6,622 bases of DNA, taken from Limnochordia bacterium. Lineage in GTDB: Bacteria > Bacillota > Limnochordia > Darwinibacteriales > B1SED10-159. Made by a program: the position numbers and the translations under genes. The notes under the pieces were generated by a model. It was given only the letters and a program-made list of their open reading frames with translations, did not search any database and was not told the DNA's origin. Each line of letters opens with the position of its first letter. Position 1 is the first letter of the stretch. The stretch is taken from contig SLOZ01000233.1 in the NCBI GenBank assembly GCA_007132255.1, positions 1 to 6,622 on the forward strand, written 5' to 3'. Below, piece by piece: positions 1-5,762 of this stretch.

Positions 1-2
1 AC

Positions 3-1214
3 AAACATTTGCAGAAACAGCTTTTAGAGGTTGTGGACAATCAAGTTCGTTTGAACGATCCTCCCAGCGTTAAACTGACTCTCAAGCGTCTCATGGATTC
101 GGGATATTCGCGCGAGGACGCCAAAAAAATGATTGCGGCGGTGTTAGTCGACGAAATGTTCTATGTCATGAAGGGAGAGCGCGCCTTCGATGAAGAGCGT
201 TATGATACGATGCTCCATGCGCTGGGCAGGGATGAGAGCCAGACTGCAGAATCCGCTGGAGGCGCTGCGTCGAAACGTAGTATTGCCGAGCTTTTGGAAG
301 CAATCGCACAGAGTGGGGAAGCCTTTCCGCGAGAAGAACTGGAGGAGATAATCGACCGCGAAGCTGAAGCGGCCCCGGTGCTTTTGGACCATCTGGATCA
401 AATTCACCAAGACCCCGAGCCCTATCGGGAGGAAGATGAGTCCCGGTTCCCGAGTTACTTGGTCTGTGTGTTGGCTGAGTGGCGAACCAAAGCGGCCTAT
501 CCCATCTTTGTTGATCTGCTCAGTCGCCGGGAAGACCAAGTTGACGATTTGTTCGGGGCGTATATTTTGGAAATTGGTTCTCGTGTTCTGGCGTCACTGT
601 GTGACGGCGATATCGGTTTGATCAAGGCCTTAGCGGCGAACAGCCACGTCGAGATGCCCATGCGGACGGTGGCTGTGGATTCCTTAGTGGTATTGGCGGC
701 TCAGGGCGCAGTGGACCGCGATGAGGTCCTGGCGTGTCTTGACCAGCTGCTGCACGATCGGTCAGTCTTGGACGATCCCATCCTGACAGCCTTTGTGATT
801 GGCTCCTGCTGCGATCTGTATCCCAAAGAGCTTTACGAAACAATCGCCAGTTGTTATAGGCAGAATGTGGTCGCAACTGGGGTCGTTGCTTTGGAGGATG
901 TCGATGATGTACTGACGCTGACCGAAGACGAAGTCCTGCAGAAACTACGTGAAAACCCAGCATACCAGTTCATTGACGATGCCGTGGCCGAGTTGGAAGA
1001 CTGGTTTGGGCTGGACGACGATCTTTGGGAGTCGTCCGAACTATGGGAGGAACTTGACTGGGGCGATGAGGAATCGGACCAGTGGGAGGATCCTGAATTA
1101 TGGGAGGAGGAACCGCCCCGCCTTACGCCCATCGTTAGAGGGCCAAAAATCGGGCGTAACGATCCTTGTCCGTGCGGAAGCGGTAAGAAGTTCAAGAAAT
1201 GCTGCGGACGCTGA
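3..1214 (+). CDS. DUF1186-type helical-repeat protein with C-terminal SEC-C zinc motif (5' end probably outside window)
   Basis: The frame is open to the left edge. The first possible start inside the window is a TTG at 9 with no visible ribosome site, and in-frame Lys and His codons precede it, so the true start probably lies upstream. Numbering below counts from that TTG. Residues 1-73 resemble the helical segment (Q-L-x-x-N-D-P-P ... Y-S-R-E-D-A) that often precedes this kind of protein. Residues 90-300 fit DUF1186, a HEAT-like helical repeat family of unknown function: see A-E-W-R-x-K-A-A-Y-P at 156-165, L-F-G-A-Y near 181 and C-D-L-Y-P at 268-272. Residues 336-370 form an acidic, tryptophan-rich linker. 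Residues 382-401 are a textbook SEC-C motif with zinc ligands C387, C389, C398 and C399, the last possibly replaced by a histidine in other family members. SEC-C tails in SecA bind zinc and SecB or ribosomes, but whether this protein does so is unknown. Likely cytoplasmic. Family assignment is firm, function is not. Confidence 0.85.
   Translation, partial: KHLQKQLLEVVDNQVRLNDPPSVKLTLKRLMDSGYSREDAKKMIAAVLVDEMFYVMKGERAFDEERYDTMLHALGRDESQTAESAGGAASKRSIAELLEAIAQSGEAFPREELEEIIDREAEAAPVLLDHLDQIHQDPEPYREEDESRFPSYLVCVLAEWRTKAAYPIFVDLLSRREDQVDDLFGAYILEIGSRVLASLCDGDIGLIKALAANSHVEMPMRTVAVDSLVVLAAQGAVDRDEVLACLDQLLHDRSVLDDPILTAFVIGSCCDLYPKELYETIASCYRQNVVATGVVALEDVDDVLTLTEDEVLQKLRENPAYQFIDDAVAELEDWFGLDDDLWESSELWEELDWGDEESDQWEDPELWEEEPPRLTPIVRGPKIGRNDPCPCGSGKKFKKCCGR
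1026..1109 (+). repeat. Coding tandem repeat of an acidic Trp motif (WE-x-x-ELWEE, two copies)
   Basis: Within the SEC-C protein, the nine-residue unit W-E-S-S-E-L-W-E-E (residues 340-348) recurs as W-E-D-P-E-L-W-E-E (359-367), 19 residues later. The DNA is also similar, with shared tgggag and tatgggagga strings, so a local duplication is likely. The segment is strongly acidic and sits between the helical domain and the basic SEC-C tail. It may be a flexible binding segment, but that is inference. Confidence 0.7.
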
Positions 1215-1343
1215 CGATGTTTGCTGCAAAAGGTCGCGAACAAAGGCTGTTGATACGAGATGAGGAGGTCACGGCGGAAGGCAGGGATCTTCTTAGGAGT
1301 TGAAGCCTTGCGGTGTGAGCTGCCGAACGAGTCGATTACGGAC

Positions 1344-1349
1344 GGAGGG
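1344..1349 (+). promoter_or_regulatory. Shine-Dalgarno site setting the S66 start
   Basis: GGAGGG lies six bases before the ATG at 1356. It decides between that ATG and the in-frame ATG at 1260, which has no comparable site and would add 32 basic residues unlike the family's N-terminus. Confidence 0.75.
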
Positions 1350-1355
1350 CGGGAC

Positions 1356-2396
1356 ATGAGCTTAGCTTTGCGCAGACCGAAGCGTCTCAGCGTGGGCAGT
1401 CGGGTGGCGGCGGTCAGTTTGTCTTGGGGGGGTGCTGGTGATGCGAGCTTGCGCTGGCGTTATGAACAAGGCAAAGGGCGCCTGCAGGAAGTGTTTGGCT
1501 TAGATGTGGTGGAAATGCCGCACACACTGCGGGGCACAGATTTTGTGTATGAACACCCCGAGGCCCGGGCGGCTGACCTCATGAACGCGTTCCGGGACCC
1601 AACCATTGCCGGTATCTTCACCTGTATTGGTGGCGATGATAGTATTCGGCTGCTGCCGCACATAGATTTTTCCGTGATAACTCAACATCCCAAGGTGCTG
1701 CTCGGGTATTCGGATACCACCATCGCCCATATGATGTGCCTCAAGGCCGGAGTGGGTTCGTTCTACGGGCCCTCGATCCTGGCAGAATTTGCTGAAAACG
1801 TGCAGCTGCACAACTATACCGAACGGTGGCTCCGGCGAGCTTTGTTCGAGACATCGCCGCTGGGTGACATTGAAGCACCCTCGGTTTGGACCAGCGAATA
1901 CGTGCCTTGGCACGAGGCCAACAAGGACCGACAGCGGCTGATGGAGCCCCATACGGGCTATGAAGTTCTGCAAGGCCATGCATCGGTCCAGGGACCCTTA
2001 ATCGGTGGCTGCATCGAAGTCTTGGAGATGATGAAACAAACGCCGCTGTGGCCGGATGACTCCGTCTGGGATGGAGCTATTCTGTTCTTGGAGACATCAG
2101 AGGACAAACCTGCCCCCAGTCTGGTCGAGTTTTGGCTGCGGAACTACGGAGTACAGGGTATCCTCCAGCGAATAGCTGGTATTCTCTGGGGTAAGCCCTA
2201 CGACAACAAATTCTACGAAGAGTACAAGATCTCCATCAGGAAGGTCCTGCGGGAGTTTAGCTGCCAGCAACTGCCCGTATTGTACAATGCCAGCTTCGGA
2301 CACACAGCACCCATGGTAACACTCCCGTATGGTGCTTTAGCTGAGATCGGCTGTGAACCACCGCGCTTGCGGATTCTGGAGGCAGGTGTTGTTTAG
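1356..2396 (+). CDS. S66 family serine peptidase, MccF-like / LD-carboxypeptidase
   Basis: A 346-residue protein, close to the usual S66 length. S66 enzymes are cytoplasmic serine carboxypeptidases. LdcA trims L,D-bonds of recycled murein tetrapeptides, and MccF cleaves the amide in microcin C-type peptidyl-nucleotides to give self-immunity. The N-terminal P-K-R-L-x-x-G-S-R-V-A-A-V-S is typical. I-G-G-D-D-S-I-R-L-L spans 91-100, and G-Y-S-D-T-T at 117-122 carries the nucleophile Ser119. E-T-S-E begins at the likely catalytic Glu246, and F-G-H-T-A-P carries His316. The Ser/Glu/His spacing and the Trp-containing segment (W-T-S-E-Y-V-P-W, 178-185) before G-Y-E-V-L-Q-G and L-I-G-G-C favour the MccF branch over LdcA. 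There is no signal peptide. The gene follows the SEC-C gene after 141 bases with no terminator seen, so they may share a transcript. No microcin biosynthesis gene is in the window, so a general peptidase role is as likely as immunity. Confidence 0.92.
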   Translation: MSLALRRPKRLSVGSRVAAVSLSWGGAGDASLRWRYEQGKGRLQEVFGLDVVEMPHTLRGTDFVYEHPEARAADLMNAFRDPTIAGIFTCIGGDDSIRLLPHIDFSVITQHPKVLLGYSDTTIAHMMCLKAGVGSFYGPSILAEFAENVQLHNYTERWLRRALFETSPLGDIEAPSVWTSEYVPWHEANKDRQRLMEPHTGYEVLQGHASVQGPLIGGCIEVLEMMKQTPLWPDDSVWDGAILFLETSEDKPAPSLVEFWLRNYGVQGILQRIAGILWGKPYDNKFYEEYKISIRKVLREFSCQQLPVLYNASFGHTAPMVTLPYGALAEIGCEPPRLRILEAGVV

Positions 2397-2490
2397 CGGT
2401 GGTAGGGAAAGGACCTTGGCCGAGCACCGGCGTGTCTGGGGAAGGCCCTGGCGTTCTAGTGCTGAAGGCTATAGCTGCATCAAAGAGAGC

Positions 2491-2549
2491 AAAAAAACCT
2501 CCACACGCACAACCCTTGTGACGAGTTGTACGCCTGTGGAGGTTTTCCA
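2491..2549. terminator. Bidirectional intrinsic terminator between convergent genes
   Basis: A perfect 12-bp stem pairs AAAACCTCCACA (2494..2505) with TGTGGAGGTTTT (2535..2546). The hairpin continues inward through CG/CG and ACAAC/GTTGT (2509..2513 with 2525..2529) around an 11-base loop. On the minus strand the stem is followed by seven T's (2497..2491), ideal for ending the site-2 protease transcript whose stop is 44 bases away. On the plus strand there are four T's (2543..2546), enough to end the S66 transcript. Confidence 0.9.
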
Positions 2550-2589
2550 TTTGGCGACGTGATCGGATGCGTGCCATGTCCGGCTTCAG

Positions 2590-3711
2590 CTATGCCTTTT
2601 CGCGCCGTTCAATCTGGCGCAGTTGAAAGCCCTTCATAATGTCAGAACGGGTTATGATGCCGATCAGCTCATCTTGATCGAAGACGAAGAGCCGGCCGAT
2701 CTGTTCTTTGGACATCTTGGTGAGGGCGTCAAAGGCATCGGCCTTGGGCTTAATGGTGTGAAGATCCGTGGCCATAATGTCCTGAACTTTGTAGTCGTCA
2801 CGTTGGCCAACGTCGACCTTGCGGACATCCTGCATGGTTACACAGCCTACCACATCATCCCCGTTGACCACCGGATAGCCAGTGTGTTTCTCATCATACA
2901 TAAAGGCCAGCAGTTGGGAGAGCGTGTGATGCGCTGGTACCGTGACCACGTCCCGGGTCATGAGATCGCTAACGGTGAACCCAGACAGTGTGCTGCTGAG
3001 CAAGTTAGTTTGGTACTCATGGTTAGCAGCGATGTAGAGAAAGAATGCCACCACAAGCAGCAAAATGTTTCCTGAGAATACTCCCAGAATGGCAAAAAGG
3101 ATAGCCATGGACTGGCCCAGGGATGTGGCTGTTTTCGTGGCAGCCAGGTAATTTCCCCGGCGAGCCAAGACCGCTCGCAGAACCCGGCCCCCATCACTGG
3201 GAAAGGCGGGCAGGAGGTTGAACACTGCCAAGACGATGTTGATTTGGCCCAAATACAAGAGGAAAATGCGCAGGTCGGCCACCATATTCGGCAGGTAGGC
3301 TCCGAGGGCATAAAAACTAACACCGAGAATGATACTGACCAACGGACCCATAATGGCGATGACTAACTCATCGGTGGGCTCCTTGCTCATATCTTCAATC
3401 TCCGCAATACCGCCCAAGATCAACAGGGTGATGCTGCGGATCGTCATACCGCGTCGCAGCGCCATCCAGGTGTGTCCCAATTCGTGCAGAGCGACACTGG
3501 CAAAAAGGCCAATCCCAAGCAGGAAACCAATGAAGTATGACCCAAAGACCAGCTGTTCGGGGTCAATCTGCAGCATTTCGGCGAACAACTCAATATTGTT
3601 ACCGAAGATCCAGCCGAAAAGTGGAAGTATGAGCAGCAGGGTAATGTGCAGGCGAATCGGTATTCCAAAAACGTGTCCAATGGTCCAGGCTGTTTTCAGC
3701 ACGGTTCTCAT
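2590..3711 (-). CDS. Site-2 protease family (M50) zinc metalloprotease with C-terminal CBS pair
   Basis: A 373-residue intramembrane protease. Family members cut membrane-anchored substrates such as anti-sigma factors inside the bilayer. About six hydrophobic segments lie between residues 15 and 230. H-E-L-G-H at 76-80 supplies the zinc ligands H76 and H80 and the catalytic E77. N-L-L-P-A-F-P-S-D-G-G (165-175) supplies the third ligand, D173, with Ser in the place more often held by Met. L-I-L-G-G-I-A-E-I (97-105) is also typical. Two CBS domains follow (about 244-300 and 307-363); in other proteins such pairs bind adenine nucleotides, so ligand control of proteolysis is plausible but inferred. 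This layout matches the archaeal/bacterial S2P group with cytosolic CBS tails. No substrate gene is recognisable nearby. The start is uncertain by three codons: the ATG at 3711 has its purine-rich site immediately against it, while a GTG at 3702 is ideally spaced. The gene has its own promoter and leader. Confidence 0.95.
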   Translation of the reverse strand: MRTVLKTAWTIGHVFGIPIRLHITLLLILPLFGWIFGNNIELFAEMLQIDPEQLVFGSYFIGFLLGIGLFASVALHELGHTWMALRRGMTIRSITLLILGGIAEIEDMSKEPTDELVIAIMGPLVSIILGVSFYALGAYLPNMVADLRIFLLYLGQINIVLAVFNLLPAFPSDGGRVLRAVLARRGNYLAATKTATSLGQSMAILFAILGVFSGNILLLVVAFFLYIAANHEYQTNLLSSTLSGFTVSDLMTRDVVTVPAHHTLSQLLAFMYDEKHTGYPVVNGDDVVGCVTMQDVRKVDVGQRDDYKVQDIMATDLHTIKPKADAFDALTKMSKEQIGRLFVFDQDELIGIITRSDIMKGFQLRQIERREKA

Positions 3712-3716
3712 CCTTT
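3711..3716 (-). promoter_or_regulatory. Shine-Dalgarno site overlapping the annotated ATG of the site-2 protease gene
   Basis: AAAGGA on the minus strand (3716..3711) shares its last A with the ATG at 3711..3709, leaving no spacer. The same site is eight bases before the in-frame GTG at 3702..3700. This suggests initiation at GTG, giving a protein three residues shorter. Confidence 0.55.
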
Positions 3717-3892
3717 CGAGCAGCGAGTCTAACGCATCGGTTTTTCAGATGGACTCCCACGTACGCAGCTGTTTTCGCCAAGCAAGGGCAGCAGCTCGGA
3801 GCAGGCCGGAAATTGGACCGAAATGTCATCGGCAGCTCAGGTTCGGTAAACGGACTCTACCTTCAGATTCTGCCAGCCATGCGATCCATTTT
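3712..3892 (-). promoter_or_regulatory. Structured 5' leader of the site-2 protease mRNA, class unknown
   Basis: About 180 nt separate the predicted transcription start near 3892 from the coding region. On the minus strand, GGCAG/CTGCC (3874..3870 with 3835..3831) encloses GGTA/TACC (3861..3858 with 3848..3845). Further down is CCGA/TCGG. Just before the ribosome site is a 9-bp stem, GAGTCCATC paired with GATG and GACTC across a 5-base bulge (3756..3748 with 3738..3735 and 3729..3725), around a 9-base loop. I saw no conserved core of the TPP, SAM, cobalamin or c-di-GMP riboswitches, and no T-box TGGNACC motif. No convincing long reading frame fits the leader. It may be a regulatory RNA or simply a long untranslated region. 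Confidence 0.4.
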
Positions 3893-3898
3893 AACCTT

Positions 3899-3907
3899 AT
3901 TATACCA
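3899..3907 (-). promoter_or_regulatory. Extended -10 promoter for the site-2 protease gene
   Basis: The minus strand reads TGGTATAAT, a perfect TATAAT preceded by the TG of an extended -10 element, inside an AT-rich patch (about 3885..3920). The -35 position (around 3922..3928) reads TCAAGG or CTCAAG, a poor match to TTGACA, as extended -10 promoters tolerate. Transcription should begin near 3892. The promoter lies downstream of the BON gene's terminator, so the protease gene is its own unit. Confidence 0.75.
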
Positions 3908-4014
3908 TCTTATCTAAGTAACCTTGAGAAATCCACAAACGTGTCGCCAGCGATGAACTCGGAGAACGGCTCTTTGGCTTGTTTTCGCTTTGATTCTCCA
4001 AGGAGCGGTGATAG

Positions 4015-4048
4015 AAAAGCGAGAACAACCGTACTGGCTGTTCTCGCT
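4015..4048 (-). terminator. Intrinsic terminator of the BON-domain gene
   Basis: On the minus strand AGCGAGAACA (4048..4039) pairs perfectly with TGTTCTCGCT (4027..4018). The stem extends by GCC/GGT (one G-T pair) to 13 bp around the loop AGTAC. It runs straight into TTTTCTATC. It lies 38 bases past the stop codon of the BON gene. Confidence 0.9.
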
Positions 4049-4085
4049 GGGCAATCTATGCGTTTACCGGATAGATTCGGTTCTC

Positions 4086-5231
4086 TTAGGAGCTGATCTC
4101 GAGAAAGTCCATCACATGATCCACGCCTCGGACTTCGAGGGCCAACTCTTCGATACGGCGGGCTTCCTGCTCACTCTTCACGCGACCCATGAGCAGACAC
4201 GTACCTTCTGTCGTTACATGGACGCTGAAGTCCGAGGGTTCCAGGGATGCTTCTGCTTCTATAGCCCCTAAGACTTCGGTTTTGGCATCTGTTCGGCCGG
4301 CATTTGTCAACTTCTTCATGGGAATCACCGCACCGGCGCCACCACTAACCATGCCGCCTTGGGCAAAGCTTCCTGCATACGGCATTCCCGGAAAGGCTCT
4401 CATCTGCGGCGTTGGATCATCGTTATCATCCTTGGTAGGCTCATTTGGTACCGCTCTTGCATCCACACGGGTATCGCCTATGATTTGGTCGGGATCTAAC
4501 TCTTGACCCACAGTCATGTCATCGGCTATTTCGAGTCCTGGATACACCTGTTTCGCGTACTCGATAACCCACTCTTTGGCCAGATAGCTGTCGACGTCAC
4601 CGGATAGGACCACCACATCACCGTGAACCTCAGAACCAACGTTCAGTGGTCGACGAACGGTTGACTCGCTGATCAAGCCAGCTTTGAACTTAATCGTTGC
4701 TGCGGCTCGGGACAAGAGACCCGGCTGCTCAACGACGGTGCCTTCGATTTCATCGTCGGGTGCCTCAACGCGGTTGATCACATAGGATACTTCAGGAATC
4801 CGCCACAAGATGGTTTCCATCTGCTGACGATGCCTATTGCTCGGCAACTCACCCCCAAGATGCACAAGGCCTTGATTTGTTACATCCACCTTTATCTTGT
4901 TCGGATCCACAGCCAACTGGGCCGACCCAAGATGCGGTATGCGTTCTTGCAGGTCTTGCACTTCTTCGTCACTGAGGGAGGTGACATAATCCCCATCATC
5001 GAGGATGTCTGTAGATTCGGCATCGCCGACCGTGAGCTGGTTGGCGACCGCGTTAACTCCCTTAAGTGAAGTGAGCAGTTCTTCCACTCGGTCTTTTTGC
5101 GCATAGTTATCTACACTACCTCGAACTGTGATGACACCTTCATCCACTTCAGTTTCGATGCGAAATACGCTGACGAATGGCTCGGCAGCCAGTGCTGCCT
5201 TGGCTTTGGTTTGCAGGACAGCATCTTTCAT
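4086..5231 (-). CDS. Protein with four BON domains
   Basis: A 381-residue protein built from four BON-like modules of about 65-70 residues, at roughly 4-70, 89-156, 174-243 and 313-379. Each shows the helix / V-x-V-x-x-G-x-V-x-L-x-G / helix / V-x-x-V-x-N pattern; examples are G-V-I-T-V-R-G-S-V (32-40), D-V-V-V-L-S-G-D-V (205-213) and C-L-L-M-G-R-V-K-S (345-353). BON modules (as in OsmY and Kbp) are linked to membrane, phospholipid or potassium binding and osmotic stress. The ligand here is unknown. There is no signal peptide or membrane segment, so a cytoplasmic place is likely, unlike OsmY. A Gly/Met/Pro-rich, low-complexity linker (about 245-312) separates module 4 from the first three, and an acidic stretch (Asp268-Asp272) lies within it. 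The ATG at 5231 is chosen because AGGGGA sits ten bases upstream and module 1 starts at once. It is flanked by its own terminator. Confidence 0.88.
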   Translation of the reverse strand: MKDAVLQTKAKAALAAEPFVSVFRIETEVDEGVITVRGSVDNYAQKDRVEELLTSLKGVNAVANQLTVGDAESTDILDDGDYVTSLSDEEVQDLQERIPHLGSAQLAVDPNKIKVDVTNQGLVHLGGELPSNRHRQQMETILWRIPEVSYVINRVEAPDDEIEGTVVEQPGLLSRAAATIKFKAGLISESTVRRPLNVGSEVHGDVVVLSGDVDSYLAKEWVIEYAKQVYPGLEIADDMTVGQELDPDQIIGDTRVDARAVPNEPTKDDNDDPTPQMRAFPGMPYAGSFAQGGMVSGGAGAVIPMKKLTNAGRTDAKTEVLGAIEAEASLEPSDFSVHVTTEGTCLLMGRVKSEQEARRIEELALEVRGVDHVMDFLEISS

Positions 5232-5241
5232 GATCTGGAAA

Positions 5242-5247
5242 TCCCCT
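5242..5247 (-). promoter_or_regulatory. Shine-Dalgarno site of the BON-domain gene
   Basis: AGGGGA on the minus strand lies ten bases before the ATG at 5231, a slightly long but workable spacing. It supports this start. Confidence 0.65.
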
Positions 5248-5409
5248 TTCTAAACTTCGAACCTAACTGGACGCTTACACTAACGAGTTCCGTATACTGC
5301 AAGTTCGTCGATATGCGATTTCAATTTGGTTGACATACGATTGCACAGAACGCTGCAAGCAACTCCCTCCATGCTGATGGTTAAAACCGGATGAACTGGT
5401 CGAAGAGAA

Positions 5410-5447
5410 CTTGTTGAGATTGTCAGGGATTGGTTGAGTCCAACAAG
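5410..5447. repeat. Short inverted repeat CTTGTTG / CAACAAG
   Basis: CTTGTTG (5410..5416) is matched by its perfect complement CAACAAG (5441..5447), 24 bases apart. A small TTGG/CCAA hairpin lies inside the right side. No T-run follows on either strand, so it is not a terminator. It could be chance or an operator upstream of the BON gene. Confidence 0.4.
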
Positions 5448-5448
5448 A

Positions 5449-5476
5449 ACGCTTGGAACCACATACGCTTGGGAAC
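5449..5476. repeat. Direct repeat ACGCTTGG(G)AAC, two copies
   Basis: ACGCTTGGAAC (5449..5459) recurs as ACGCTTGGGAAC (5465..5476), 16 bases start to start and differing by one inserted G. The pair sits between the two inverted repeats. Confidence 0.45.
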
Positions 5477-5486
5477 TACGATTCTT

Positions 5487-5554
5487 GGATGGACAAAAAC
5501 ACCACAAGTTTGCTAGAACGAGTAGTGTCTAGGATGTGATCCATCTGTCCATCC
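5487..5554. repeat. Inverted repeat GGATGGACA / TGTCCATCC
   Basis: A perfect 9-bp inverted repeat spans 5487..5495 and 5546..5554. Inside it a second, imperfect pair (ACACCAC with GTAGTGT, one mismatch) prolongs the possible stem, giving a hairpin-like unit of 68 bases. No reading frame or T-run goes with it. It may be a small repeat element or a folded RNA. Confidence 0.5.
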
Positions 5555-5753
5555 ATTCCAACTTAAGGGTAACACGCCCCGAGAAGACTGTCAAATATGG
5601 TCAATTCCATGCGATCGCTGTCTTGGTTCAGTCTTTCGGATCTTATTTATCCTTTTGCTTTTCTTTGCCCCTTTGACCTGGTATCTGGGGATATTTGGAA
5701 CCCGACAAACCCAAGCGGTGATAGACCTTGAATCCAAAGACCCGCCGCTCTAA
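5526..5753 (+). other. Open frame with one hydrophobic segment, no good start; possible gene remnant
   Basis: This 75-codon frame has no ATG, GTG or ribosome site before its hydrophobic run. From 5637 it reads R-I-L-F-I-L-L-L-F-F-A-P-L-T-W-Y-L-G-I-F, followed by a polar tail ending at the TAA at 5751. That looks like a single membrane span. In another frame an ATG at 5609 begins M-R-S-L-S-W-F-S and continues for 40 residues. One frameshift between 5610 and 5640 would join that start to the membrane span. Its stop overlaps the stop of the convergent hydrolase gene (CTAA at 5750..5753). It is either a decayed small membrane protein or chance. Confidence 0.2.
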
Positions 5754-5762
5754 CGAGGCGGG
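5733..5762 (-). terminator. Possible intrinsic terminator of the PhoPQ-related gene
   Basis: On the minus strand CCCGCC (5762..5757) pairs with GGCGGG (5746..5741) around a 10-base loop, followed by TCTTTGG. The stem begins within the last codons of the gene and its stop lies in the loop. The T-run is short, so termination may be partial. Confidence 0.5.

Larger units (their letters stand above)
5232..5740. other. Intergenic stretch without a confident gene
   Basis: About 500 bases separate the BON gene from the next leftward gene. The BON gene's promoter must lie here or beyond, but no strong pair of boxes is visible. The best minus-strand pair, TTGCAG and TGTAAG with a 17-base gap (about 5306 to 5273), is weak. 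A TTGACA on the plus strand near 5330 has no -10 partner. The stretch does contain two inverted repeats, a direct repeat and an open frame with a hydrophobic run, listed separately. Confidence 0.6.

Noticed and set aside
1260..1355. N-terminal extension of the S66 peptidase from the ATG at 1260
   Set aside because: No ribosome site precedes it, the 32 added residues do not resemble the family, and GGAGGG is well spaced from the ATG at 1356.
854..1357. Long minus-strand open frame opposite the SEC-C gene
   Set aside because: It is a Ser/Arg-rich mirror of the acidic coding region and has no ribosome site or family resemblance.
1300..1359. 19-codon frame (TTG at 1300) whose TGA overlaps the S66 ATG, like a translationally coupled leader peptide
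   Set aside because: AGGAG directly abuts the TTG with no spacer, and the peptide shows no recognisable pattern.
3712..3892. Known riboswitch class or T-box in the protease leader
   Set aside because: I compared it by eye with the conserved cores of TPP, SAM, cobalamin, c-di-GMP and T-box RNAs and none fitted. A covariance-model search could still find one.
3329..4096. Long plus-strand open frame across the protease gene's 5' half and leader
   Set aside because: It lies opposite a clear membrane-protease gene and its promoter, and its translation has no domain-like pattern.
5280..5507. 75-residue minus-strand frame upstream of the BON gene
   Set aside because: It has no good start or ribosome site and a composition typical of non-coding DNA. 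An inner ATG at about 5336 gives only 18 residues.
5610..5618. GCGATCGC octamer, the HIP1 repeat of cyanobacteria
   Set aside because: It occurs once in 6.6 kb, which carries no weight for a cyanobacterial origin.
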